Positions 37,681 through 50,000 of a DNA stretch of 64,000 nucleotides are shown here, in pieces; position 1 is the stretch's first letter; each line of letters opens with the position of its first letter. Source of the stretch: Hetaerina americana (lineage: Eukaryota > Arthropoda > Insecta > Odonata > Calopterygidae); the NCBI GenBank assembly GCA_022747635.1, contig JAKTNV010000003.1, positions 11,162,911 through 11,226,910 of the forward strand, in the 5' to 3' direction. The position numbers were made by a program, and so were the translations under genes. Below the pieces are notes generated by a model, which ran no database searches, was not told where the DNA came from, and worked only from the letters and a program-made list of their open reading frames with translations.

Positions 37681-40600
37681 AGTCGGGAATTCCAGACATT
37701 TAATGAGGAGTTCGAGTCAGTCGCTTTTGTAATGTCGTTTCAAAAAAGTATTTGGGAGGAAAGAGTCGTACCGACTACTTATGAATCAGTTCGTTTTACT
37801 TAAAAAAGTTTATAATCATATCACTTTGTGTACGATGACTGGAAATTATCTCGAATAGAATCTATATTTAAAATTGGAGACAGTGAAAAATCTAGGGAAT
37901 GCATTCTCATCCCACAACGCACATCCATATGCATAATTATCAGTTTATTATTGGTAATTACGATATCGATAATCAAGATGTATTGAGTATGGATACCGGA
38001 AGGAATCGTGATCCACATAAGCACACTCTGGATATGGTATTTTGAGTCCAGAAGAAAATGTTGCTTGCATTATACTATAATTCGAATTATGAAGTTGTAG
38101 ACATATTGAAAAGATAAAAATATCATATGCTGGATGAGACTATTTTTAATTGATCCCTTTGCAGACGGCAGTTATAGAATGTATTATTTCTAATATTCTA
38201 ATCGTCGAATTATTAGAGGATCTAGTTTGGGAATCACTCACGGAACGAAGGTCAAATTAGAGATTAAATCTCTTGCATAAATTGGAAGGATGTTCCATTA
38301 GCAAATTATGTTGAGAATGGATTTGGTAGACCCATCGTACACGCAGGTGACCCACGACCCACGTAGGTGACATCATGTCAATAAAATTAGAGAGATTATA
38401 TTTAGAATAGATAGATTTAAGATGTTATTTTTCCCACTAATGGTAAGGGATCAGAATAATACTTGTATTGACCGACCGCGATAGTAGGGAATAGTATTTA
38501 ATCCCCCCTTCCACACACCCTAGCTATTGCTAGAAGGGCACTATAATAAAAAACTACGTCTACTATTTCTCAAGGACATTTTATTCGTTCCATGTTATTC
38601 CTTCTTAACATAAACCAACACTGTAGTTCATATTTAACTCTTGTTTATTTGCTGGCGATGCTATAGTTTTCCGGGAATTTCGCGATGGCCGTGTCGCTTT
38701 AGCGATTGGCCTAAATTAAATACAATGTTTGTGCAATAATTAACAGTTGAGATTAAACTAAAAACCAATGCAGGGATAAAATGTGACGAGAAGGTAAAAT
38801 ACGGATGCTAACTTACACTAGTTAGACCTCACGTATAACATGCCGCTAAAACTTGAGATATATTTGGAATCATTTTGATAATGGCATATAGTGCAGCATA
38901 GAGGAAAAAGATTTTTAAAAACGATGTAACGATAAATTCCCTAGTACCCTTAGCGCTGTATGTCAAAACGATATTGCTATAGAAACTTGGCTGAGAACAC
39001 TCAAGATACTGAAGTTAAAGTTATAGGCTAAAAACATCTTACTAAATATTGTCTTACGAGTATAACTTGATATTAATATAGGATGTTAGCAGCGATTTTA
39101 CAAAGCACATTTCACTCTAGTAGGGAAACCATAAATATTAAATTATAGATACAAGTACATGAAGGATTAATTCAAAATGTCATGAATCTTATTTATATAG
39201 TTTACAAGGAATCGGAATTGTCACAAGGGATATGTTTTGGAATAGATAGTCCAGATAGTTAATACTTTGTTTATTTATATAATTGAAACCTTTATAATAA
39301 CTGCCAGCAGCTCTTCTTGTATGCATAGAGTAGTTGCGGAAAATTAAATAATACAGTACAAGTATGGCTTTTGGCAATATTTCTACCCATAATTTGAATT
39401 ATATAAGTTAGAGCCCAAGCTAAAAAGTAATATGCAACTGCGATAGTGCATTATGGGTTATATGAAATCATGTATAGTCACAAAGTGTTCTCAGAGCCAG
39501 CTCTTTCTTTCTCAATATTATGGATAACATTACACAGAGTTTACGATTATCAATACGACTATTTGACCAAATTTCGCGCCAGTGACTTTACATTTTCAAG
39601 CATTAAGCAGATTTTCCAATTTTTTGCTTTTGCTGACACATCTCTACAACCTATATGTAGTTTTTTCCACCTTTTTCTTCCGTCAGTGCGTTTTCTTTAG
39701 TTTTACCGATTAAAATTTTCCTAATTTGACAAATAAAAAATGTGATTTTCCTCTCAATTCAGTATATTTATTGATTTCTCCTTACTTTCCACAATCATAT
39801 CAACACTTTTCACACTTTACTTCCTTGTACGTCGATAATATTTTGTTGTCTTTAGCTTCTTCAGTATATCAATCCATTCCACAACCGTCCAATCAGCTTA
39901 GATATTTCCAGTTTCGTGGCTGCTACTGAATTTTTTTAGTAACCCTCTGAAGGCCTTCACAATTTTTTTATTAGGTCCATCTATTTTATCCCTTGCCTGT
40001 AATAATATGAGATGCTTAAATTGGAACATAAAAATATCTGATAGTTCCAAAAGTATATCTGGGAAAATGTGAGTAGCGTGGAAGTTAAAAAGAGACAGCT
40101 TAAAAGTTGAAAGCCTGCAAGTTAAAAAAAAGGAAGAATGAAGTATGAATGCATGCCTAAGGATAGTCTTCAACTCGAACCAAGCGGAGGAGGAAATTAG
40201 AATAAATAAACATAACAATAATAAATATATCGAAGAGATTAAAATGGCTGCTGAATGCGCTCACTGCGTTTATACAAAATGATTTTCAAAAGAATGGGAT
40301 AAGGAAGTCTGATAGAATGAAGTGAAAGAGAGCCGAGGAATGCAAAAAAGGATCGATTTCTGAGGATGATTGCATCTTAAATGCACGAAAAATCTCAGAA
40401 GATAGCATATAACATTTATAGGAATAAAGAGAAAGCAAACAAGAGTCGTGAAACAAATCAATGAAAGAATACGAATTGAAAAAGTGGAAAAATGCAGAAT
40501 AATTTTGTGCAAATAAGAAGCTGTTTTGGAATTGCCTTGTAAAGGAAAAGCGAGGATAGGGAAAAGGAATGAATGAAATAAAGAACAATAGTCGCCATAT

Positions 40601-40939
40601 TACCGAGAATAAACTTAAGTTAGGATGGAATATTTTAAGGACGCGTATACGCCAAATGTATAAAATGTTAAAATACGACTGAGTAGAAACCGACACGTAA
40701 ATGAAAATGTGATTGGAATAGCATTTAGAGTTTTAATGGATGAAACAGTGAAGTTTTAAAATGGTATATTTTACGAAATATTCCAATGTAAGGGAAAGTA
40801 AATTATTACTATTGTGTGCTAATTTTTAAAAATAGAATCAGAAACTTATTGTCCCAGATGAATTGAAGTAAATTATAATCATTCAATTACATAAATTATC
40901 TAAAGAGAGAGGAGTTCAGATGGAATTCAGCAATTATGG
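37681..40939. other. Long AT-rich spacer
   Basis: Minus-strand frames around 40270-40696 are Phe/Ser-rich and arise from an A/G-rich plus strand. No gene, terminal repeat or RNA gene is recognised. Confidence 0.5.
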
Positions 40940-41330
40940 AGTCCTTAATCTTTAGTATGACTGGGAAAAGTGTTCGGTAAATCATAGACTCAATAAATAC
41001 GGAAGTTACAATCTGAACATATTTCATGAGTGCAACACAAGATTATTAGCAGAGGCTAAATCGATCATCTCTATTCACTTTAACTTTGTGAATTCGAGAT
41101 GAATGTTGAGACAGAATCTTTATTTGCACGGCCAATTCTAAAAATGAAAGAAACTTTGAGTGACCGTTAGAATGGAATGGTTTGGTGTAATACAAGAATG
41201 AATGACGTCACCATACCTGTTCAATATATTTGTAGATCAGGAAGAAGCGTTAAGCGTTAAAGAAGGGTGCAAGTGTAAAAATGAAGGTTTAATGATTTGA
41301 AATTTTTAAAAAAACTGTAGCTATCCATGC
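40940..41330 (+). pseudogene. Possible very old LINE reverse-transcriptase remnant
   Basis: In shifting frames the sequence gives YDWEKCSVNHRLNKYG at about 40957-41005, where an RT would have a DYEKAFDRVNR-type motif A. About 200 bases later (near 41210-41240) it gives MTSPYLFNIFVDQEEAL, close to the VMSPWLFNIFMD motif. Order and spacing fit an RT. Stops occur throughout. It looks like the same LINE type as the remnant at 3716-3960. Confidence 0.4.
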
Positions 41331-41900
41331 CCATGGATAGTTCAGTGAAATAAAGAGAGAAAAGGACAGTGGGAAAATTCAACTTCAACAATTCAACAAA
41401 AGTGACTGCACTCGATAAAGGGAATGGGAAGAAATACTTTACATTGAATGTTTACAGAGAATTAATTCAAGAAGTACTAGATTTATATGATAGCAGAATG
41501 TGCTCGGAAGATGACACGAGACATGAAGAGATTAAAAGGCATCCGATTTCCGGAAGGAAAACATTAACTTGAGCCAAAGTCAATAGAAATAGCAGGTATA
41601 AAAGTAAACCCTACCCACATTATTTAATGGAAATGAAACTTTGATATTCCAAAAATATTGGCTGACTAAATATCGACTAAATACGGTATGTATGAAGGAG
41701 GTTTTGGAGGAGTGTTCGCGGTGAAAATGGGAGGGGTTTGGTGAGGAATGAGCGGATGATCAAATGATTTGGATTGTAATCGCCGGTTATCAACAAGTAT
41801 GAAAGATGTCACGATGGCTTGGTCATGATGACAACATGTATGCGAAACGAGACACAGTGCGCCATCTAGCGATATATCTGAGACTAAAACGAGAGGTGTT
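41331..41900. other. Spacer
   Basis: An unrecognised 67-codon frame (41369-41572) may still be LINE-derived. The 5' end of element D should lie towards the right of this interval, but no terminal repeat is found. Confidence 0.45.
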
Positions 41901-43100
41901 GAGAGTTTGTTTACGCCAAGAGCAGCAGCGGTACGTGTCTTAACCCGTTCGTCGCCGCGTGCAACGGCAGCAATGAAGGAGCCAGAGGAACAGCGTGTGT
42001 GTGCGTGGAACTTTGTTTCAAACTCGGCAAAAGTGCTACGGAGACATTTGTAATGATTCAGCAAGCCTTTTATAATGATGCTATGAGTCGAAGGTAGTGT
42101 TTTGCATGGTAAAGTTTTTTTAAATCGAGCAGAACCTCGACAGATGAAGATTCGCGAACGGGGCCACTTCGACAGACCCCAACCATGTCAAATTGGTTCA
42201 CGATTTGGTTCGGAAAAATCGCCGTTTAACTGTTAGGGAGATAGCCGAGGAAGGGAACATTAGTTTTGGATTCTGTCAGACAATTATGACAGACATTTTG
42301 GACATGACGCGCGTCGCATCAAAATTCGTCCCGCGGGTACTGACTGATGAACACAAAGAAAAACGTGTGGGCATTTGTCAGGAACTCCAGGATCGAGCCA
42401 ATGCCGACCGAGAGTTTCTTAAAACCATCACAACTGGTGACGAAACCTGGGTTTACGATTATGTTTTTGAGACAAATTTCTTGTTACGATGTTGAGAGGT
42501 CCTCATTCTCCGCGACCAAAGAAATCTCGCATGCCCCGGTCCAATGTGAAGGTCATGCTGGTATATTTCTGCAATTGGCAAGGGCTGATTCATTACCAAT
42601 ACGTCCCTCAAGATCAAATCGTCAACAAAGATTTCTACTAAAGGCTATGAAGAGGCTGAGGGTCGAAGTGAGCCGAAAGAGGCCAGACACGTGGAGAAAC
42701 AATGCATGGAGTTTCCACCACGATAACGCGCCGACTCACACGGCACTGATCGTGACAGGAACTCCCCCAGACAGGTTTTCCCCAGAACCGGAATTTCTGT
42801 GTTCCCGCAGCCACCCTACTCTACAGACCTGGCTCCATCAGCCTTTTTTTGTTTCCACAGTTAAAATCAACCTTGAAAGGGCACCAATTTGACTCTATTG
42901 CGGACATTAAACCTAATTGTATGGTGGACCTGAAGAGGATCCCTAAAGCGGCTTACCATTCAGGGTTCGAGAGCTGGAAGAAACTTTGGCAAATGTGTGT
43001 CGTCAGCCAAGACATGTGCTTTGAGGGCAACACGTTCGATTAAGCTGTAGCCGTTAGCAAGTTATAAAATCAGTCCTCTTTTTTTCATCACACCGTGTAA
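41901..43100 (+). mobile_element. Mariner-like element D, decayed; ends not resolved
   Basis: The boundaries are approximate. A nearly complete mariner transposase reading frame with frameshifts lies inside (41973-43043). The sequence after it (TTTTTTTCATCACACCGTGT near 43079-43098) looks like a terminal repeat, but no matching inverted copy is found upstream of 41973. The left end may be lost or too diverged. It is a different family from A, B and C by protein sequence. Confidence 0.75.
41973..43043 (+). pseudogene. Element D mariner transposase, broken
   Basis: It begins MKEPEEQR at 41973, then after a frameshift CFKLGKSATETF and QQAFYNDAMSRR with in-frame TAG and TAA codons. The DEDSRTG linker follows, then an open stretch from 42193 (VHDLVRKNRRLTVREIAEEG, KFVPRVLTDEHK). 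The first catalytic Asp is in TTGDETW (42439-42441), the second in HHDNAPTH (42722-42724) and the third in YSTDLAP (42826-42828). The last two are 104 bases apart, one base short of the 105 expected for D34D, so a 1-base deletion lies between them. The C-terminus keeps FPQLKSTLKG, FDSIADIK and FESWKKLWQMC, and ends with a stop at 43041-43043. All three Asp codons survive, but the frame is broken in at least three places. Confidence 0.9.
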
Positions 43101-43748
43101 CTTCCTTTTTTATACAGCAAAACACATTTAAAAGAGGAAGCTATGTTACCGCAACCTATATATACTCGTATTTACCTTTTTTCTTTTACAAATATAAATC
43201 AAATAGTTTCTGGCGTCACTTGATGGAAAATCTTCATATTGAATTTGAAATAAAACCACTTGGCTTTTCCACATGAAAAGCCTAGTAATTTAATTCAAGT
43301 TCAATTATAAATCCTTTCCTCGAGTAATTAGAAAAATAAAAAATAAAAATAGGGATTTTCATTGTTGGAAGCAAAACCACTCTTTGAATTCACATTCCAT
43401 ACAACACACTCGTATATTTATCTAAGTATAATAATTGAAGCATTAAACATTTAAATATTGTCTGGGAATCAGATTTTAAATGTCCATGTGTCGTCATCAG
43501 TATAAATCCACATGGACAGATAGACAGTGTCAGGTGGCACACAAGTCCCAAATAATCACCAAAGATAATAGGTAAAATCAGTCAGTAAAACTAAAGTACA
43601 CTCAAAGGAAACTTCAAAACACAAATCTCTTTCACAAAGCAAGAAAATCCCCATCTCATTAACATCAATCAATCAGCAAGAAAAAAAAGATAAATTAAAA
43701 AAAATTAAGCTGTTGCATATAATTTCACACCACACATCAATCAAACTA
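43101..43748. other. AT-rich spacer / 3' UTR of minus-strand LINE
   Basis: The part next to 43749 is probably the 3' UTR of the LINE fragment that follows. It contains a perfect 10-bp inverted repeat (TGTCCATGTG, 43481-43490, and its complement at 43509-43518). No tail or target duplication is evident. Confidence 0.45.
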
Positions 43749-44205
43749 TTACATATATTCCTTACATCTTTTCTTAAAAGTATGCACTCTGTTAGGAAAG
43801 GACTCAAATATTTTTGCAGGTAAGGTGTTCCAATCAATAATTGTTTTATTTAGAAAAGAATTTTTTTAATTTGTTTTTTGTGCCCGGCATTTTACCTTAA
43901 ATTTGTGGTCATTTCTCCCTATAAAATTTGGGTTCCCCGCCTCTTTCTTAAGATATGCCCAAGCTTTCTCCCTCTTCAGAATGAGGATCATTCCACAAAG
44001 TCTGCTTACTTTCCTACTAGTTTGTAGAAGTTCCCAGCCCCGCGTTTTCAGTATGTCAGACACACTCTCCATTCTCCTATGCTTCTTCCCCAGTACATAT
44101 TGGGCAGCCTTTCTTTGTACCTTTTCCAGTTTTTTGATAGGTCCTTCTCCATGAGGATCCCATGCAAGAGATACCAAGAGATTATATCTTGATGCAACAA
44201 TTTCA
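43749..44205 (-). pseudogene. CR1/Jockey-like LINE, C-terminal end of reverse transcriptase
   Basis: The minus strand reads SLAWDPHGEGPIKKLEKVQR, KAAQYVLG and later TRGWELLQTSRKVSRL, which is the usual thumb/C-terminal region of CR1- and Jockey-type LINE polymerases (AWDPH, LEKVQR, LGWE-L--RR). In the same frame, after one TAA stop at about 43867, it continues NSFLNKTIIDWNTLPAKIFE and ends FKKRCKEYM with a stop at 43749-43751. The RT core is absent, as expected for a 5'-truncated insertion. The upstream limit near 44205 is approximate. A 12-base string AGATTATATCTT occurs near 44171 and again near 44219, but it cannot be read as a target duplication because one copy lies inside the coding match. 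Confidence 0.85.
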
Positions 44206-44479
44206 GAGTGTAAAAATCAGATTATATCTTCTATGTAAGCGTTTTTCCGGGCCCAAGATACACACAATTTGATTAATGACCCTGTAAAATATATTAGGTA
44301 TTCAGCGTTGGAATTACGGGCGATTAATTTGCTAAAAATGCATGGAGAAAATATCAAAGAGGATGACGGAAAAACTAGAAATCCACAAAACTAGTAGACC
44401 TACAAATAAATTAACGAAAATTCTATAAGAGGCTTATGATGATTCCCTCAAAAGAAAAGTGGCGCAAAAAATAGAAACA
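44206..44479. other. AT-rich spacer
   Basis: Nothing recognisable is seen. Confidence 0.5.
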
Positions 44480-45235
44480 GGTGAGAAAAACCACTATTTG
44501 ACGGGCGCAGGCAGACGCGGACACAAACGCTCGCACACACTAGAGGCAAACGCGCGGACAAATTGCAAATGAGACGAATTTAGACCCAAGGAAAGACTTT
44601 GTGCGCCCGCGGCGATAAATAAGCCAACGAAGGAAAAGAGAAAAATAAATACGCCCGATTGAAGATTGGCAAAAATAAACATCACGAAGGAATTGGAATG
44701 AATTAAGTGCTTCCTCGAATCGAGTTGGGTATATTCGCTTTCATTATCTTTCACAATCTCCATCCATCGAGAGGATTTTAAATCCATTTTGACCCCTACC
44801 TTTTCCCTCGTAACTCCCCCATGCCCACCGTCCCATCCACTCCAAATCCCGACTCGGCTTACTGCTCCGTCATCGTGCAAAGAAGGAGGCGAATCCAGGA
44901 GTGTGCTTCCAGCTCCCTCGACCCCACTCCCAGACACTATGAAAAGTGGGGGTGGGTTGGAGGCATTGACTCAGGTGGTCGCATCACACAACTACCTCCG
45001 CCAATCCCCTCCGTCATCAATTCCTCCAAGGGATATCCCCTTGACCGTTTGATAACTCACGGCCTCCTACTCTCGCCCGTGGCTGGGTCCCTAAGCCTTT
45101 CAGATTGCGATCCCTTGTCTCAGAAAAAAATAAACAGTGATCGCTTCCGATTCATTTCTCCTTCCCCAGCAAACATTGATCTCCGTTCCTCGCACAGCCT
45201 TTCACTACCTTGACTCTCGCCTCAATGCTTCGGAT
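44480..45235. other. Moderately GC-rich block
   Basis: Pyrimidine-rich on the plus strand in 44780-45210. Overlapping open frames of up to 147 codons are not recognised. Confidence 0.5.
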
Positions 45236-45469
45236 ACCTCTATATCAGATGATGCGTATGAGTAGTAAAGATTAATTTATATTTCTTTGTTATACTTGAG
45301 ATATTAAAATAAGTATAAAACGAGTGCGAATATACCCTTTCCTCATCCCAGTTTGGCGACCACTGGCCTAGGGGGTGATCGAGAAAAATAACTCGACAAA
45401 AGAGACAATGAAAAGTAATCTGACGCAGAGGTCGGGAAGCATTTTCGCCATTTAAGCCCTGCCCGTATC
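45236..45469. other. Spacer
   Basis: Nothing recognisable is seen. Confidence 0.5.
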
Positions 45470-46570
45470 TCCGTGATCCACTTCCACATCCGCTTCTTCC
45501 TTGCCACTCCGTTGGGAGGAGAAACATATTAATTGGGAGGGAGGGAAGTTTATAACAATGAGGACAGATGCATTAGCGTATGCGTGGGGCCGGCATTCAG
45601 CAATGCATGCAGTCGTTGGCCCCTGGTTGTTGGTGGGGGAGTGGGGGGGAATCGCGGAGAAACGGAATGGACTCGGGAGGAGCGGAGCGGGGGGGTAAAT
45701 TCGAGGGGAACCCAAAAAAAGGCATTAAAACAATCCGCTCCGAAAGAAAGAAATATTGAGAGACAAAAAACAATCAGTCGCGATGTAGACGGGGGAGAAG
45801 GGGTGGAGACGAACGGGTGGAGAGGGAGAGAGGCGGGAGACAAAGGATGAGGAGAATCGAGGGGTCTCGGACGTATCAATTGACGATGGCCCAATACCAC
45901 TCGGGATTCTTTCTTCCCGAGAAATCGAGATATAAAAAGGAGGAGAGGAGCAAGAGTGGGGAAACGAAAACAACGACTTTCTCCCCTCCAATCTACCCAA
46001 AAACCATCCCCTTCGGAAAATCCTCCACCCCCCCGCCACTTCTCCACTCTTTGATTCCTTCTCATTGTCCGCGCTAAAATATTTCATTGCAATCCCCGAT
46101 CATCGCATGAGCATCCCTCTCCTCCCTCCCGCCCCTCCGGGGCCTCCGGTGTCGTCCCTCTCCTCGGCGTCTCCCCACCGACAAAAACGCCACTTGGGGG
46201 GGTGGGCAGTGGGGATGAGATGGAGCCCGGGGATGGGCGCGCCCGTGGGTGGGCCGCCACCCCCCCTCCCGCGTCTCTTTGATCCCCGCTCCCTCCCTTT
46301 AGCTCCGTCGCCGCTTGCGGGAATTTCTACGGCGAAAGGCCGAATCAATCCTCCCGAGTGACGGACACAATTAAGTAGATTGAATCCGGAAATATATGTA
46401 TATACTGGAAATATACATAAAGAGAAGAGCGCTCGTGCACACACACACAGGGTGGTTGGTAGCTCCAGAGCATTCATCTCCCTTGATCTCTCCCTTCCCT
46501 TATCTCGCCGCCTCCCCTCCTCCGTCCAATCCCTCAACTCCCCTCTTCCACAATTTCCAGGGATACGCGA
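45470..46570. other. GC-rich block with switch of strand asymmetry
   Basis: G/A-rich to about 45960, C-rich from about 45975 to 46330, with CpG and a short CA repeat near 46437-46449. Frames of up to 171 codons are low-complexity. Confidence 0.55.
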
Positions 46571-46779
46571 ATAAATAAAATAAAAAAGGATGCGGCGGAA
46601 AAAATCATAACATTCATCCCCTCATTATTTTTTATTTAAATGTAAACAATTATGTGCAAAAATTTGGGGCAGGTTTCGGGTGGGGGTTGACCATGAATAA
46701 AGAAGAGAATAGAGCAATGATGGGATACAGGAAGGGAGAAAAAAATCGCTATTATTTGCACAAAAACCGCCGGAATAAT
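46571..46779. other. AT-rich spacer
   Basis: Nothing recognisable is seen. Confidence 0.5.
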
Positions 46780-47050
46780 CAGGATCGGCATTAATGCCGT
46801 GGAGAGGAGAGGGATTGGTGGAGGAGGGCGGGAGGCGGGGGCAGGAGCGAGGGGTGGGAGAGCAGCCTCGAGAAAAGGACAAGGCGAGAGCAGAGGGGGT
46901 CCGTCGAGGGGGGATGGAGGAGGGTTGGGGAAGGGATGGTGGTAGTGTTTGTGCACGTGAGGGGGTGCGGCCGGGGGTAGGATTTGAGAGGGAGGAGGGG
47001 AGGGATCGTCGAAGGCTTGCACAATGGAGGAAAAGAGGGAATAAACCGAA
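46780..47050. other. Purine-rich GC block
   Basis: Almost continuous G/A-rich sequence on the plus strand. The minus-strand Pro/Leu/Ser frames are composition effects. Confidence 0.55.
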
Positions 47051-50000
47051 AAGTTTTTATTTCTAAGCCTTTTAAGCTCAAGTCCACGACGGTTGTTGAT
47101 TTTGGATAAACGTTTCCGTCGCAATCTTGCTTAATGGGGCAGGAAAAAGAAATCTCTGTCTCTCTCTTGAAAGATGAGATAGGATGGACGGGCAGGATTC
47201 TTTTAAAAATAATTCACCTTCGATCCAAGGGTGTCCTTGTTCTCACGGCGTGCTTGTTATTTTTTCTTACGATCTTTGACGGCAGGAAATAAAAATTGTG
47301 ACAATAGATTTCTTGAGTTAGGTTTGCGCACGGTAATCCATTTGGGACAGCGCGTCAAAAATCTGCACCGATTGGCCCCGAATGTTTTTGAAATATTCGA
47401 AGCCTGGGGTAATAGTAAAAAAAAAAATTGCAACCGAGCAGTGTTCCGTCGCCTCACCGCCGTGTATCACATCATCTGTAATCGGTACGTATGGTAACGC
47501 ATAATGCGACAGAAACTCGGTACGAATTAAGCGCTTCACTGAAGCATGTACCTTTATCCGAGCGGGCTGAACTGAGGAAGATACGAAACAATGGGTCGGG
47601 TCGGAGAATTAGACACTCGGAAAATGGGCAATTGGGCAGCCAGGTACGGTAATCAACACTCGGATAATGGAAGCCCCAATGAGTGCGCGTTGGACAGATT
47701 TGCCGTGTAATAGGCACCAGTATTTTATTGGCACATTAGTCATAATAACTATAATACTATCCATATCCAGAACTTCTTCGAATGAATGGGGTGCATTTCA
47801 GAGCACCTACGCTGCACCATCGTCTACGGTGCCAAGTTACATACTAAGTTTTCATATGACGATTTTCATGACCAGGTGAACTCACTTCAATTTTCCGGAG
47901 TTATGAACGTACTAAATAAATTAAGGAGTCTTATTAATAAATAACCTCTGACCGCAATATTATACCGCAGCGGTAGAGTTACAATCAATCTCATAATGCG
48001 AACTACATCTTTGCGAAGATAATGAACGTTATGTCAAAGCTTTAAATAAGGTTTTTAGAGATTTCAGGAACAAATAATTCGAAATAAATACGGGGAAAAT
48101 ACTAAAATGGTCAATCTAAAGAATTGAAAAATTGTGGTGGTTATCGTCAAAGAAACGTTGCTACAAATCGACAAATTAGTAGCTATCATTCAGCGATGGA
48201 CAACGCTAATGATACGTTTAGACGAAAGGCAGTTTACTAAAAATATACTGCGACAAATTTAAACGTGAAAATTGATACACAACAATCAACCGTTTCAGTT
48301 TTCATATGATTGGACATGCACATTTACGTTGTGACGGGGATTTCGAAAACACCCGTGACGACCGAATTCGTTCTTGTTAGATCCTTGCCCGTTATCGGAT
48401 CTTCATTTGATAATTTAATGAAAAAGTTCACGCTTGCTTGAACAATTACATACCACAAAAAAAGTTTCATTAAGTAACAGACATTACAACTAAAAGTTAG
48501 CATGTGGACTACAATGAAATCATCTGTGCTCTGGTTCATTTGAAAGGACTAAGCCAAGCGTAAGTGTGGCCAATCGTTGATTCTGCGTCACTATTTGATA
48601 TCTTTTGAAGATCGATTAAATCATCAAATAAATTCATCAGCGGTAACATTTCATTCAACACAGAGGGAATTGCGCGATGCAAATCGCATATTTTCAATAT
48701 TTACCTGAATAGGCAACATTTTTTGGATAAAGGTTATTTTAAGCAGACCATTTCAAAATTTTGATTTTTTCGTTCAGACAAAGATAAAGATAACGAGAAA
48801 TGTCAATAAATTAACGATAAAAAAATGATGGAAAAATCAGGCATGAAATCTCAAATGAAATTTAAAAAACAACAGAGACTCGACGTCCATTGGTTTTTTA
48901 TGCATTTTTTCCGTAACCTATACCTTTCAACTGCATTCATCACTCTATTTATACAAAATGTTCCTGAAATTTGAGAGAAACAATTTCGCAACGACGTGAA
49001 TCCATCCATATCCGGGACGGGAGATTTTGCAACGCGCCAGGTTGGTAACACCAAAGTATTGCGCAGTGCAACGTATAACTTTAATTGCTCCTAATTAAGA
49101 CAGCACTAACGTTCTTCTTTTGAAAGAATGTTTTACTCACTGGGGAAGAAACACGAAAAAGCAAAGTTTAACGATAGTCTTTCCTAAATCAATAGAAGCT
49201 AGGGGCATTTTACTCTCATGCCCTCCTGTTCCGAATGACCTGAAGTCAAATAATGGCCAATAAATAATTCTCTTTGTGTCTCTGATAAAAATGATGGTGA
49301 TACTTCAAAAGATCATAAAAATATATTAAATGAAACCATTTTACAATATTTCGCCCTCTTCATTTCTCACACGTTATCTTCAATATTTCTCTTATCTATC
49401 TATCTAGTCACAATGTTTCTTCCTCTATATATCTAATAGGTAAAACTAGGTCAATTTAACAGTATTATGCAAGAGTTAGGAAAAAAGAAGGAGTACGTAA
49501 CGCTCAAATCAAATACTTGAGGTTTTCGATTTCAGAACAGATTACTCGCCACTGATCTCACCTCTGGTCAAACTCAACAAGTACGGCTATGGCGGCTATA
49601 TTTAAAATATCAAAATATAAAATTTTACTAGAGAGAAATATTTCCCATCGATCATTGAATAATTGATCGATGGGATGATATGAAGCCATTGAATTCATCA
49701 AGTTTCTCATCGATGTAAATTCGCCACTCTCACCCTCTTTTAGCACTGGGCGAGAGGAATTTTGAATTTCCCCACATTAACTTGCACGTAATGTCAGTTT
49801 AACCAATCGGGATCTTAAATGCAGCAAACACGAGTGATTCGGTGAGATTTAGTGCCATTCGTCTAAAAATTAGTATGAAAACATTAAAGATAATTTGAAA
49901 ATATCAGCACATAATTAATAACACATCATTTGTGGTCGACTCAAACTGCTTCTCTGCTCAAGTAATGGCAAAATAAAGATAAAAATCTCGTGATGGAATC

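Noticed and set aside
38341..38371. Two ACG(C/T)AGGTGAC units 20 bases apart
   Set aside because: Only two short units; too little to call a repeat family or binding cluster.
44171..44230. AGATTATATCTT direct repeat as LINE target duplication
   Set aside because: One copy lies inside the coding match, so it cannot flank the insertion.
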